Shown: positions 35,986 through 48,300 of the stretch, in pieces
How positions within the stretch are numbered: position 1 is the first letter of the stretch
Layout: each line of letters begins with the position of its first letter
From: Dama dama
Taxonomy: Eukaryota > Chordata > Mammalia > Artiodactyla > Cervidae
Assembly: GCF_033118175.1 (NCBI RefSeq)
Contig: NC_083692.1
Location: forward strand, 86,333,501 to 86,397,500
Direction: 5' to 3'
Length of the DNA: 64,000 nucleotides
Made by a program: the position numbers and the translations under genes
Notes under the pieces: model-generated
Databases searched by the model: none
The model's input: only the letters and a program-made list of their open reading frames with translations
Told to the model about the DNA's origin: nothing

Positions 35986-38329
35986 ATTAGTCTAGCCCTT
36001 TACAGCCTGTGGTTTAGAGATGGGCCAGGGGTCTAGTCCTGACACTGCCATTTCCCAGACAGGTGATTTTGGGCAAATCATTTCACCCCTCAAAGCCTTA
36101 GGAGCCTCACTAAAGTGGATTCTTGCTTCTTACCTCACGGAGCCTGTTGAGAATGGGCTTTGCCTTTGCAAACTGTAGAACACTGTGTAATCCTGGGTTG
36201 CCATGATTGTGCTTCTCCTAAAAAGGGCAATTTGCAGGAAGACTAATATTCTGTATTTGGGTGCTGGAACCATCTTCCACATTCCCAAGATGAGATGTAG
36301 CTGAGAAACAGCAACAAGCAGAGAGCTCCGACAAACTATGGCAACATTTCTTGCAGCACCAAGTATAAATTCTCATTCCCAGTGCATACTAATGTAGTCC
36401 TGGATATTCATTCGTAAGCAGAATATACAATAGGTTAGAACAGGTAGCATCAGCTAAACGTTGGGAAGAAGGATCTGACTACACCCCAGACCAAAGGAAA
36501 CCGGGTGTGACAAGCTGCATTCACTGCGGCCTTGCGGAGCTTGAGAAGACTCATTATGATGCTTCTGTCAGAATTTTGAGCTCTTCCCTGGCCCATTATC
36601 AGAGAGGGTCATGGGACTAGGATGGGTTTGTTTAAGTGGGTCAAACTGATGATGGCTTCAAGCTGTTTCCTCAGGACTAGTGGAAAGTAGTAAGGTGATG
36701 GAACAGACCACAGCCGTGACACAGCAAGAGCCCTGCAAAACTGTTCTAGGGGTACTGGTCCTGCCGGGAGCTTTTCTAGCGTAAGTGGCTTTTTAAGTTA
36801 GTTACGTGGCCGGGAGGTGCCAGGCTGGTACTGCCTGTGTACTCATCAAAGTTCTGGATCCATTGCTCGAGTCAGCACAGCCCTAAAAAGGGCTGGAGTC
36901 ACACATCAGCATGTTGAGGGGGGAGCCGGGCAGAACTCAAAGCACAGAGATTTTCATCCTTATATGTATCAAAACTGGGCTCTCTGGGCTGTGGCTTTTT
37001 CTAATGGTGCCTTAGTAGCGAAAGCAAAAGAAAACCAAATTAAGAGGGAGGTGTGTCTGTGGGGAGGTTTACACAGGACACAAGTTTGAGGGCGATGCAC
37101 AAGGGAAACTTCAGGGGACAAAGCAGTCACAGTCGGTGTAACTATCTCAGTAAGGATGTGTGGCTTCAGACCAAATGGAGGTCCTGAGAAAGGAGAGTCA
37201 CTTTTGTTTCCCCAACAGTGTAACTGCCCACTAAATGATCAGGAATTCCTAGGAGCTGGAGAGAAGGGTTATATGGGGGCAGGCAGAGGTGAACTTGTGA
37301 TTGTCTAGCTGGGGATCTTAGGCTCATACGATACAAGGGCAGATCCAGGTTTTGTGGGATCTGAGGGTTATACGACTCAGCAGCCTTCCAGAATAATACA
37401 AGAGAAATACAGAATTACTTTGGGCTGCTCCCAGGACCCTGGAAGAGGTCAGAGCAAGTGAGGGGCTCTCATGCTTAAACTTCATTACCTTCATGGTAAA
37501 TTCATCTGAGGCTGGTTAGATGCTGGCACACCATGGAGAACTGCTATATTTCACTTTCAGGCAAGGCTCAAGGATCAAGTTCCACATCGACTGTTAACCC
37601 CTCATGGACATGAGGAAGTTAGTCCTGCATAGCCAACCTGGAATATCAAGGATTAGACAGTAGATACCTGGGATTTAGATGGACAGGAAAAGGAAGTTCT
37701 GGGCTATAATAGTAAATGAGGGTCCAGTCCCTCAAAGCTTGGCCTTTATACGCTACTGGGTGGTACTCATATGGCTTCCAGGCAAGTTTTATGAATCTCA
37801 TTTGTCTAACAGGAATCTGAAGTATAACTTGCCAAAGACACCTGAGTGGTGTGTAGTGGCCATTTGAACCTGGGGCTCATGTCCACTGACCCCGTGTTTT
37901 AAGGGTGTTCAGTGGGTAGGATTCCAAGATCCTGGGATATGTTCTAATTTAAGAATATACCCCAGATAAGGCTCTGACAAGGATCCCAGGCCGGGGTTTC
38001 ATGCTCATTCCTGAAACTGGTTTACCCAGTGCCTAGTATGGTTGCAAAAAAGGCCACAGTGTTCTTAACAGTCAAATTGCAAATTAATTAAAGATTTAAA
38101 ACTAAACCGATGCTGTGGTTCTTTACAAAGCTAGCCATATTTCAGTAAGAAAGGGGAATGAGAGCTGTATATTCATTATTTACCTCAAAGCATGTTGCAA
38201 GAGAATAAGTTACTTGTCATGCTTTGAAATCTCTGCATCAAAGGGGCTCTGGAAGCACAGAGCATTGTCACTTTTTCTCCTAGGGACTGTCCCCTTGTAT
38301 ACCCAGCAGTGTACTTTACAGAAGACAAA
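35986..38329. other. Spacer between convergent CALML4 and PIAS1
   Basis: About 2.3 kb of non-coding sequence with no recognisable young repeat and no convincing ORF. Either transcript could extend into it. Confidence 0.6.
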
Positions 38330-38346
38330 TTAACTGAAGGTTTTCT

Positions 38347-38352
38347 TTTATT
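38347..38352 (-). terminator. PIAS1: Proposed PIAS1 poly(A) signal
   Basis: AATAAA on the minus strand (TTTATT on plus), about 3.7 kb after the stop codon. Earlier minus-strand signals could be used instead, so this is the distal candidate. Confidence 0.45.
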
Positions 38353-40184
38353 ACATCTAAAGAGCTCTACATAAACAGGTAACATTCAATAGGTAAACAA
38401 TTTTTTTTTTCCAATGCATGTAATAAATATTTTCACTTGGTACTTTTATACAAACTGACATTGGTCTACTATACATTTTTAAAAGCCATTTTACTGGTTT
38501 GGCATGCGGTATGGAAATTCTAAGAGAGAAAGTTTTAAGGCAATGAATCACAGATTTAAGTTCATGGAATTTATGGTAACTTTTATATCTGTTTATATAC
38601 ATTTTTCCCCTTTGTTAATTAAACAATTAACAGCAGCACACTCTGGAACCACCAGCTAGTCTCCCTCCCTCTTTCTGAAATCTAAGCTTTGTGTTTTCTT
38701 TTAATTAAAAAAACAGAATTCAACATGTATTGAAAAAACAAAATTCTTACTAAAATCTTACTAAAATAATTTCAAATGTGCTTTAAAGTCCTAAAGATCT
38801 TGAAGTGTTTTATGCGTTTAAAATTGTTTAAAAACAATGTTCTTTCTACAATTAGTAATTTAAAATTGGGATATATTTCCATTCAGTTTCAGACATTTGA
38901 CTCAAAGAAATATCTGCCAAGAAATCACATTTCTCAGAAGCTTAAGTATATCTTTTCTAAGTCAGTAATAAAGAATTGTGATAATGTCTAAATTAACAGG
39001 AGTAGAAAAATTTTAATGCTTAAAATAAATTAGTCAACCAAGCGTGGCATGGTTAAGGTCCAGATAGTTTTTAAAAACGTGTTCAATAATGCCCACAAAG
39101 TAATTAAAAGCCACTTCAACCCTGCTAGTCAAACAGCTATTATACTACAGGTGCGTGTGCGTATACACACACACCCCCACAGTTCTGTACAGAAACACAA
39201 ACATATGCACACCTATTATGAATGACCAAGGCAAGGGGGATGGTGGTAACTTGACTAAAGATTCTGAGAATCCTCATTTGTCCACAGACAGCACGTCAGT
39301 GCTAGCGCTGTGCTGGGGTAGGGCGGGGGGCGGTGGGGGGGGGTAGTGATAGCTGGCTAGGGAAAAAAGAAACAACTGTGCTAAAAAAAAACAAAACTTA
39401 GAAGATAAAGATGCAGTGCATTACTCCACTAATAATGACTGTGGATCATAAAAGTCTGATTGATTAACATCGGCCATGAACCAACAGAGTAATAGCTACT
39501 ACTACTGCAACACTTTAGAAAGTCAACAACTGAAGGGAACAAACTCCTTACAGTGGAATGAACTAAAATAAAAAGACAACTGAATGGTTAGTTGCTCCTG
39601 TGGAGACATGACCAAAGCTACTAGACAGACATTTATTTCTCCCTGTTACCTGTTCTTCCCTTAGGTTGGTATAATGCAAGACACTGAGGGAAAATAACTC
39701 TCTCCGAAACTGGGCTGAAGAAAGTAGAGGGACGGGTTTTCAACTGGATCATTCAAAGAGTTCGTAATTCAGCATCATACACAAAGTTATTGATCAGAAT
39801 TCTGAGACCACTAACAACGACGAAAAAAAGAAAAAAACAAAACTATTCATTTTATCTTAGGTAGCTGACTTAATAGAAACATTTCCTATTACAATGTGAA
39901 ATAAGAAGCAACTCCCTACAATTTAAGTAATTTCTATCCCAATCTGAATTAGACACAAATTATAATACTATTAGATATTAGCCTAAGTTAACATGGCAAT
40001 GAGAGTTCTAAAGTGTTTACTCACCATAACACCAGATTCATTTAAAAACTTAACTATTTCCTGTTTTAACTGACAATGAAATTTTTTTTTATTGCAAGTT
40101 GTTTAGTGACTATAACTCAGCCATGTATGTGTGGAATACACATGCGTAGGGAAGACTATATAACTCACTTGTTACTCACACACA

Positions 40185-40225
40185 CTTGTCTATAAATACA
40201 TATATACACACACACATATACATAT
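40185..40225. repeat. (AC/TA)n microsatellite
   Basis: Short CACACA/TATACA run in the proposed PIAS1 3'UTR. Confidence 0.75.
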
Positions 40226-41784
40226 CAATACCAACTTGTTTTTCAAAATTCAAGTCAACAATTTGGTGGCAGAGAGATGCTGTAAAAGCAAGTATTTTTA
40301 GATGCCACACGGTCATGTCAGCCATTAATTTTATCATACAATTGAAGACACAGCCATCTTGAATTCTACCTGGATTAAAGTAGGTCAATTTGTTACCACT
40401 GCAAGGTTTAAAATATGACAATTTTATACACAAAGGTGGTCCTTCATCAACTCTGAGAACAACTCTGAGAACATTAACAGTTGTGATATAAAAATCCAGT
40501 TTGGAAAACTGGTAATCATTATGCCCCTTCTTTATCTTTTCTGTTAAATCTGCTAAACCTTTCAATCAGATAAAAAATATTTTCAACACCTTCAGATATT
40601 ACCTGAAGAACGTTAATACCTTCTCTGACGAGGATTTTGGAACACAAGTAGAATCACTTTTTCCTTCCCTCCAACCCTCACTCATTTCCTGAAAAACAGT
40701 TTTCAATATATTTACATGTTCCATTATTATAAGGATAGATCAGACTGATCCATGAATTCTTAAAATAATCTGACTTTCCTATGTCATGCTTGTATTTAAA
40801 CAGTGAAGAAAAAAAAATAAACAAGATTACTAGGCTAAAAATAAGTACAGTCAGAACCAGAGAATGAAAATGTGTAAGGATTAAGCCCATTTTGAATTTC
40901 AATTATTTATCAGATGATAGATTTCTACAGATGAACATGTATGTTGCACTCTATTTTCTGAAAAGAATTTACCTGTAAGGATAATTGACTGTCTTTCTTT
41001 TTTGAGGTGATGTAGCCTTACCTCTGTCAGCTGCACATGATACCCAACAGGGCTTTCTATGCTATTTTTACTTCCTACTTTGGTATGATGATCTTACAGG
41101 AAAATTTGCTACCCTGTGGCCAAAATACCAGGTGTTCACAGACTTGGTTTAAATACATAATACTGGCAATCCAAATTTAGCATAAAGAACTAGACTAAGC
41201 CTACTCCTTACCCAGACAGCCTTACTCCAATCTCTGAAACATATTCTCAGGGGGCATCTAGCAATTAAGAGAGAATATGTGATGGAGAACATGCAATTGG
41301 GACAGTTGATAAAGATGCTCATATGTGAATTCAAGACCTTCAAAGCACTTTGAAAGAAGCAGGCAACTGGTTTATCAACTGAATGCAAACTCGGGAGAAG
41401 GTACAGTAATGACAGAAAAATACACACAGACACACACACTGAACACACACCTACAAGCTATGTCCTGAAAATACACAGGGAATGCAGAGGGACAGATGAG
41501 ATTTATAACTTAAGGCTGAATAAAATATGCACACACACAAACAGAATCCAAGTCTGTCATTTTTAGAAAATGGAAATTAAAACTATCCTCCCGCCCCGGC
41601 CCCCTCCCCACAACAAAGAAAAGCCCACAATTTAAAACTTCATACATGCAATTCCTTTTCTGTTATTGCAAATAAAATAATGCCATTGAAGTAAAATAAA
41701 ACCAAAACCATAGGACAAACGATGAAAAAAAAAAAATCTTCAGAATCCAGAAAAAATGAACCGAAGGTGGTTTGTGGGTACTTG

Positions 41785-41837
41785 TTTTTTTTTTTTTTTT
41801 CTTTTTTTTCTTTTCTTTCCTTTTTTTTGTTTTTTTT
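41785..41837 (-). repeat. Internal A-rich tract in PIAS1 3'UTR
   Basis: T-runs on plus, so a nearly pure A tract with occasional G in the mRNA sense, about 230-285 nt after the PIAS1 stop. Confidence 0.9.
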
Positions 41838-42068
41838 ACAAGTGTTTTTTCCAGACAGGCAGTCTTAGATTTATATACAAAAGTAAAACTGAAAATATAG
41901 TTTTGTTCTCTGTACATTTCTTTTTTAATTTTTTCCCTAAAAAAAGGAAAAAAAACACGCTTGTGTACTTTTCTAAACAGAATAAGGTAAAACATAGCAC
42001 AAAGTTCTCTTCTTTCTGCCAAGTTCCTTTAATCCGGGGTGGGAGTGGGAGCAGCAGGGGCGTGGGGA

Positions 42069-42362
42069 TCAGTCCAATGAAATAATGTCTGGTATGATGC
42101 CGAAGATGGACGCTGTGTCCGTGCTGCTCCTGCTTGCGACGGGGTGCCCGTGGCTCTCCCTCAGGCTGTTGGAGGACACGAGGCTGCTGTTACTGCCGCT
42201 GCTGCTTCCGTTGGTGGTTGGCAGGGAAGAGCTGCCTCCCGCACTGAGCTGATCGAGAAACATCTGTGAGGAGGTATATGGGAAAAACCGAGACGAGTGC
42301 AAGAGGTCTTGATCATCTGAAACTGCTGCTGCTGCAGCGGCAAGGAGGGAGGTGTTATAATG
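42069..42362 (-). CDS. PIAS1: PIAS1 terminal coding exon
   Basis: Ninety-seven codons plus TGA at 42071-42069. Has a six-alanine run, a Ser/Gly/Asn-rich tail and the C-terminus FGIIPDIISLD. The segment ESHGHPVASRSS differs from the human form I recall at a few positions. Confidence 0.97.
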   Translation of the reverse strand, partial: HYNTSLLAAAAAAVSDDQDLLHSSRFFPYTSSQMFLDQLSAGGSSSLPTTNGSSSGSNSSLVSSNSLRESHGHPVASRSSTDTASIFGIIPDIISLD

Positions 42363-45300
42363 CTGGGGAGGAGAAAGAAAGACAGAAAATAAAGGTAATT
42401 ATAGTCATAAATTAATAAACTCTCTTCTCAGCAGAACAAAGTCCTAAATTTAACATATTCTAAGTACCTGGTGTTTCTGAAATATTCAGTAAAACATTTT
42501 GCAAAATCAAATGATGTTATATAATGATCACATCATTGACCTTTTTTATTTTAATTTTTATTAGCACAACACTGAGACATTTTTGTATCTGAAACTGGGG
42601 GTAGGGATCAAAATATTGTTTTTTGTTTTAATCTGTACTGCAAGCAATTCTCATAATGCTATTTCTGAAGAGGCATATGCAGGAAAGAGGACAGGCTACT
42701 TCCCTTTCTGGAGATACCTGGCCAAGAAATTTGTCAGTCAATATGACCCACTGCCCTGTTTCTTTATAAAACAGTACTGGGAACCAGACACTGTACTTAA
42801 TATATTCAGGCACAGCTGAAACAAAGGGACTTTTATTTAAAATTTTAAAACCTTAAAAATAACAAGTATAACAACTCTGAATTTTCTAAAGGAATTTATG
42901 TTCTTTCTCTTGACTACATATTATACTTTTAAGTATTTTAATGTAGAATTAAAAGAACAGTATTTGTTTCATATAACATACCTGATTGTCTCCTGATAAG
43001 AAAGGAAAGAAATCTAATCCTGCAGAAGAAAAAATCGTTTTAGTTGGGAGAAAAAAAAAAGCCTCCCAAATACCCCAACACTACACAAATAAAGACAATA
43101 TCTTAAAAGCTAATTCTAAATTCATTTAGCATTTTATTTAAACATGAAGAGTTGAGCTGAATATTTTAGATCCCTCCCATCTCTAGATTACAAAGCCTGG
43201 AGTCCAAGTTTCAGCAATGGTGTGCACTCCCAGTGACGCCATCTGTGGGACTTGGGCCACTGCTGCTCCATTCAAATCCAAACACCAATCCCTTAAACTG
43301 ACTGAGTACTTTTCACCAAACGCTCTCACTGACTCCCGTAAAGTTACCTTTCAATCTAACCTACTCCACACAAGCACCTCATGAGGTATGTAATTATATT
43401 TGGTCTCATTTTGCAGATGAGAAAGTTTGAAGTTGAAAGATGTTAAGCAAGTTGTAAGACAGATTTTCTTCCTCAAATTCCTTCACTTCCCACTGTCTGT
43501 ACTGGATTCTAACTCAGACACTCAAGTGACACGAGGCGGGGGAAGAGATCCGAGGGAGTGTCTCTGCTGGCATGAAGGACCAGCTCTTATCCCTGGCTGC
43601 AGGCGAGTCACTGTAAGCCGGCCCCTTCCAATTCACATTCTTGTCCACAAGGCCCAGTGTGTAATGTGATGAAGAGCAAGTAAACCAACATGAATAAAAT
43701 CCCTCATTATGATATCTAAACTTGAAGAAAAGTATAACACACAGATGTAGGTAAAAATATGACAACACAAATACTTTGGGGATACCTCCAAAGTATGGCA
43801 GGTATCCCACTCCATTATTCTTGCCTGGAAAACCCCATGGGCAGAGGAGCCTGGCAGGCTATAGTCCGTGGGGTCACAGGAGTTGGACTTGACATAGTGA
43901 CTAAACCACCACCACTACTACTGTCTACACTAGAACAGATTATACCATAAGGATCTGAAAATGTAGAGAACTTTGGTTCTTGATAGTGAGCTTGGCAACA
44001 GGCAGTAAGAAACAGGGTTACACTGACTAATGGAGTAGCTACTAACCACCTGATGTGGCTATTTAAATTTACTAAGATTAAATAAAATGAAAAACTCAGT
44101 TCTTTAGTCACACTAGCCACATTTAAATGCTCAGTAACCACATGTAGCTAGCAGCTACTGTACTGGCCAAATTACATTTCCCTAGTTGCAGAAAGTTCTA
44201 TTGGACAGAGCTGAAACAGGGTTTTCACAACATCCACTAAGAATCCACTCAAATATCTCAGCTCCCAAGAATCCTTGCCAGTGACCCTGAATTTTACTGT
44301 AGACAAGAGATGGAGAGAAACTTCCACTTTGTGCTTTTGTATTATATTTTCTACAGTGAGCATATATGGCTTTTTGTAATTTAAAAACTGTTCTTAGATT
44401 ATATGGCTAACATACAAATTATTAAATTACAAAGATACATGACAACAACAATTCTTTTTGATAATATAAACAACTATTATGAACTCAAAATACATTGTAG
44501 AAATGATTATAATGACATTTCAAATTACTTTCAAAAAGAAGAAACCGGGTTCACCAGAACAAAAATTAAAACTTTCCAATGTTTCAAGTCTGCATTGTCT
44601 AAAAGATAATACAACATAGCTACCCACAATGCCTGCTGCATTATAACCAGATTCAGGGAACAAAAAATAATTTTCATAAATATAAAAATTCAAAGCAACA
44701 TAAGCAACATAGTGGAAATCATTCAAAACCCACTTGCAGACTACTTTGAAGTACAAAAAGCCTAAAGATCACTCTTGTATTTTTACCACTGGTAGTAAAA
44801 CACTGGCTACTGATGAAGGCACTAACAGGAAACTGAGTCTGTGTTTACTCATGACCGAGTATATATTTCCCCCACCTTCCTAGATTCCAACCTCCTCTAT
44901 CCCTGATCTTTCTATCTTTCTTAAACTTGCCCAGAAGAAGACTATATAGATCAAAGGCATTTATAATGCTATATGACAACAAAGAAGAATGGGTAACTCA
45001 CCTTGTAAGTCATAAGGCATGGGTGTCATATGGAAAGGATGTCTGTAGTCTTGGATGAGGGATGTGTTAATATAGCTTGTGTCTACAGCAGGGAGGCTTG
45101 GGGTGCGGGACACTGGAGATGCTTGATGTGGAAGACTCAGTATGCTAGAAGAAAAAAAGGTTTGCAAAATTTTCCTGAGTCAGTTGAACTTAAGTTTAAT
45201 AAAAGGGCAGAATCTCACAATGAGTCCTAGTTTTTGTGCTGAAAATAAAAAAAAGCAAAGCAATATATAATTTAGACTACCATGATTATTAGGAAATAAT

Positions 45301-48300
45301 TTGTACACGTAATAGCATCTTTCAGAGGCTATAAGGAAAAGAGATGGATGCAATGGTATCTGACATTAATAAATCACATGCTGTCTTTGGAACATCATCT
45401 ACACTCTTTTAGAATGGCAGACCGAAGGCATAGTTGAGCCACTTCAATGAAATGTAAGTGAAAAGTACAGCAGACAAAATTCTGAAACGTTTAAAAAATA
45501 AGCACTAGGGTGTTGGCAAGTAAAAAGATAGGTAAATCCTTGCAAAGAAAACACATCTAACAAGACTAAGGGAATGAAGCAATCTGAGCAGTGAAGCGTT
45601 AAAACCTGGCCCTCAGACTTCTAAGATTTATGAGAATAAAAACTAGGTACTGTTTATCTTGGAATACCTAATGCCCAGCACAGTCAGAAGGAACTGACTG
45701 TTTGCATAAAAGGTCTGCTGAATGAACGAAGGCAGCAAGACAAAGAGTAGAGATCCTCCATAATGAACAGGTGATGGAGCGTTTTTAAAGGGAGGACAGT
45801 ATAAATGGAAAAAGAAAAAAGAACAAAGAGAGGGATGCTGGGAGAATAGAGGGAAATGTTTAAGTAGCTGAGTAGCTAAATACTTTTTTTCTTCACCAAA
45901 AATTAATGAAAAGCAAAAAGGAGGAAGTAATAAAGGAAAAAGAAAAGGCAGAATTAAAATGATTTTGAAAAGAAAAAGAATTCTCATAGTCCTGAGTGAA
46001 ATCATAAGGGCCATCTGCTATCCCAAACATATAAGAGGCCAACAGATATGTTATAGAAAATAGAGAGACAGACAGAGGCTGTCTTTTGCATTTAAAAGTT
46101 CGCGTAAAGTGTTGGGGGTATGGAGATGCAATTTCAATGGTAGAGAATATCTCTAAACATGCCAAGCAAGGCTGGATTTCCAGGAACAGTGTTCTAGTTA
46201 TGATGTGCTACCTTGTTTTTATGAATGGGATATGAAGTATAAAATATACTCTCATCCACCTCATAAAATTGTTTTGTCTAATGGAAACTTAATTAAACTT
46301 CTTACATCTACAGAAAGTACCATTTTCCATTAGCTATTTCCTCTGACAATACTCAAGGGATTATAAAGGATTACAAGAGACAAAAGCAGTTGCAACACTA
46401 GCCTTTGAAAAACATCTTGGTATACCAAAGAGCAAAGAAAATTTCTGGAGGAATACTAAACACTCAGCGGCTGAAGACAGCAAAATGTTTTACATTTACT
46501 AATGTCTACCTCTTTCTACTTCCTGGCTGTCTCTTTCTCTTCCAATTTTGTGATAATATTCTAAAATGATTTCCATCTTCACACTGCACAATAACAAATC
46601 CAATATGTTGGGTTTAGGTTTCTATTTATAGGCTAGTCATTACTGAAAAATGATCACTGGTATTGAATATGGTGTTATCCTTCTAAAAAAAAAAATCATA
46701 AACTTTCAGGTTGCTTGTTTTTAAATCTGAAAATAGAAAAAGGTTTGGCATTTGCAAATACTCTATCTGGGTTCAGTTAGTCACTGGGAAGCTCAAGAAG
46801 TAGTTAATGCATCTAATGTAATTTCCCAAACATAATAAATAAGCTATTTTTGGAGAAACAGCACAGCAAATATTCAAAGAAGAAATATTAGATTTCTAAA
46901 CACTCAAAATATTTCCTTTAAGGAAAAATGTTTACATATATATGACTACTATCAATATCCTAAAGAGTAGAACTTATGTATATATAACAATGCACTTAAC
47001 CCATGAAATATTTATACATCCAGATTTATGAAATAAATTTTAATAGTACTATAGTGGCATTTAAAGTAATAAAATAATAACGTGGTTTTGGTCATACTGG
47101 CGGGCTACGGTCCATGTGGTTGCAAAGAGTCGGATACGGCTGAGCAACTAAGCACATGTTAAATATAATATAGTCACACCATTAAAAAATATGTATTTAA
47201 ATATAAATTAGCCCACCAGGCTCCTCTGTCCATGGAATTCTCCAGGCAAGAATACTGGAGTAGGTTGCCATTCCCTTCTCCAGGGGATCTTTCCGATCAA
47301 GGGATTGAACCCTGGTCTCCTGCACTGTAGGCATCTGAGCCACCAGGGAAGCCCCATAAATACAGATATCAAATATAAAATCTAAAATAAAATCTCAGAA
47401 TTAAAATTCGATAAGATATTTGTTCTAACTATGCTGCTTTCGGTAATCTGACTCCCTGCGACACCCCCAGATTTAAAAAAGAAGCTGGCGTAGTAACAAG
47501 GTCAGGCTTGTTGGATAACAGCTGTCAAGGTAGGCTACATCAGAGGTGAATGTTTATAAAGTAGAATATAAAGTAGAATTAGTGTTTAAATACCCATTTC
47601 AATTAGAATAATGACACTGCTTTTAATATCTTTATTCCCATCTGTGTGATGAAATAAGCTACTCTAGAGTGAAACATCAATCTGTGTAACATGTTTGGTT
47701 GTATTATAAAGATTCCTGAAATAGCCAAAGTCCTTTAACAAGAGAGGAGCTACATTTATAACAATTGTGCTCTTTTAATGTTGAAACTTCAACTTTCACG
47801 TAACTACAAATATACTCAAATAGAAGATCTTTTTATTTCATCAAACAATATCAAGCCTGAAAACAATTTGACTGCAAGCATCAAAGTACCTGTTCTTGGT
47901 CTGGTGTTAACCTTCCCTCCTAAAACCTTGAAATCTGTATCAATGCTTTCGGCAGACTTTCCTCCTCTCACTTAAATCCTTCCTTCAGGCACTAGTTTGT
48001 TAGAATATTTTCTAAATAGCTTCTATTCAATTACATCAGGCCACATAACTCTCCTGATATATACCTAAAAGGTGTCACATCTATTTCTAGATTTAGCTTT
48101 TGTGTGCTACAACTGTGCCTCAGAAAAACAGGACATCCTTTGCTGAGAATCTCCGAAGTGTCTCAAGAGACTAACAGTCTGTTTGAGGGTATGACTATAG
48201 AGTCCGCTACTTATTTTACCATCCTCTTCAAACTGTTAAACTCTTTAAGGTTGGGGCTGTACTAACTCACTGTATTACCCCTCATGTTTAGCACAGGGTG

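Larger units (their letters stand above)
38330..42068 (-). other. PIAS1: Proposed long PIAS1 3' untranslated region
   Basis: A 3.7 kb A+T-rich stretch after the PIAS1 stop with no clear ruminant SINE or BovB insertion, unlike the sequence around it. That is typical of a conserved 3'UTR. On the minus strand it ends at TGTAATAAAAG. The end is inferred. Confidence 0.5.

Noticed and set aside
36817..37089. 90-codon ORF between CALML4 and PIAS1
   Set aside because: No family resemblance, no splice or promoter context, and a length within chance expectation.
41663..42022. 119-codon Lys/Phe-rich minus-strand ORF after the PIAS1 stop
   Set aside because: It is the translation of the A-rich tract and flanks in the PIAS1 3'UTR.
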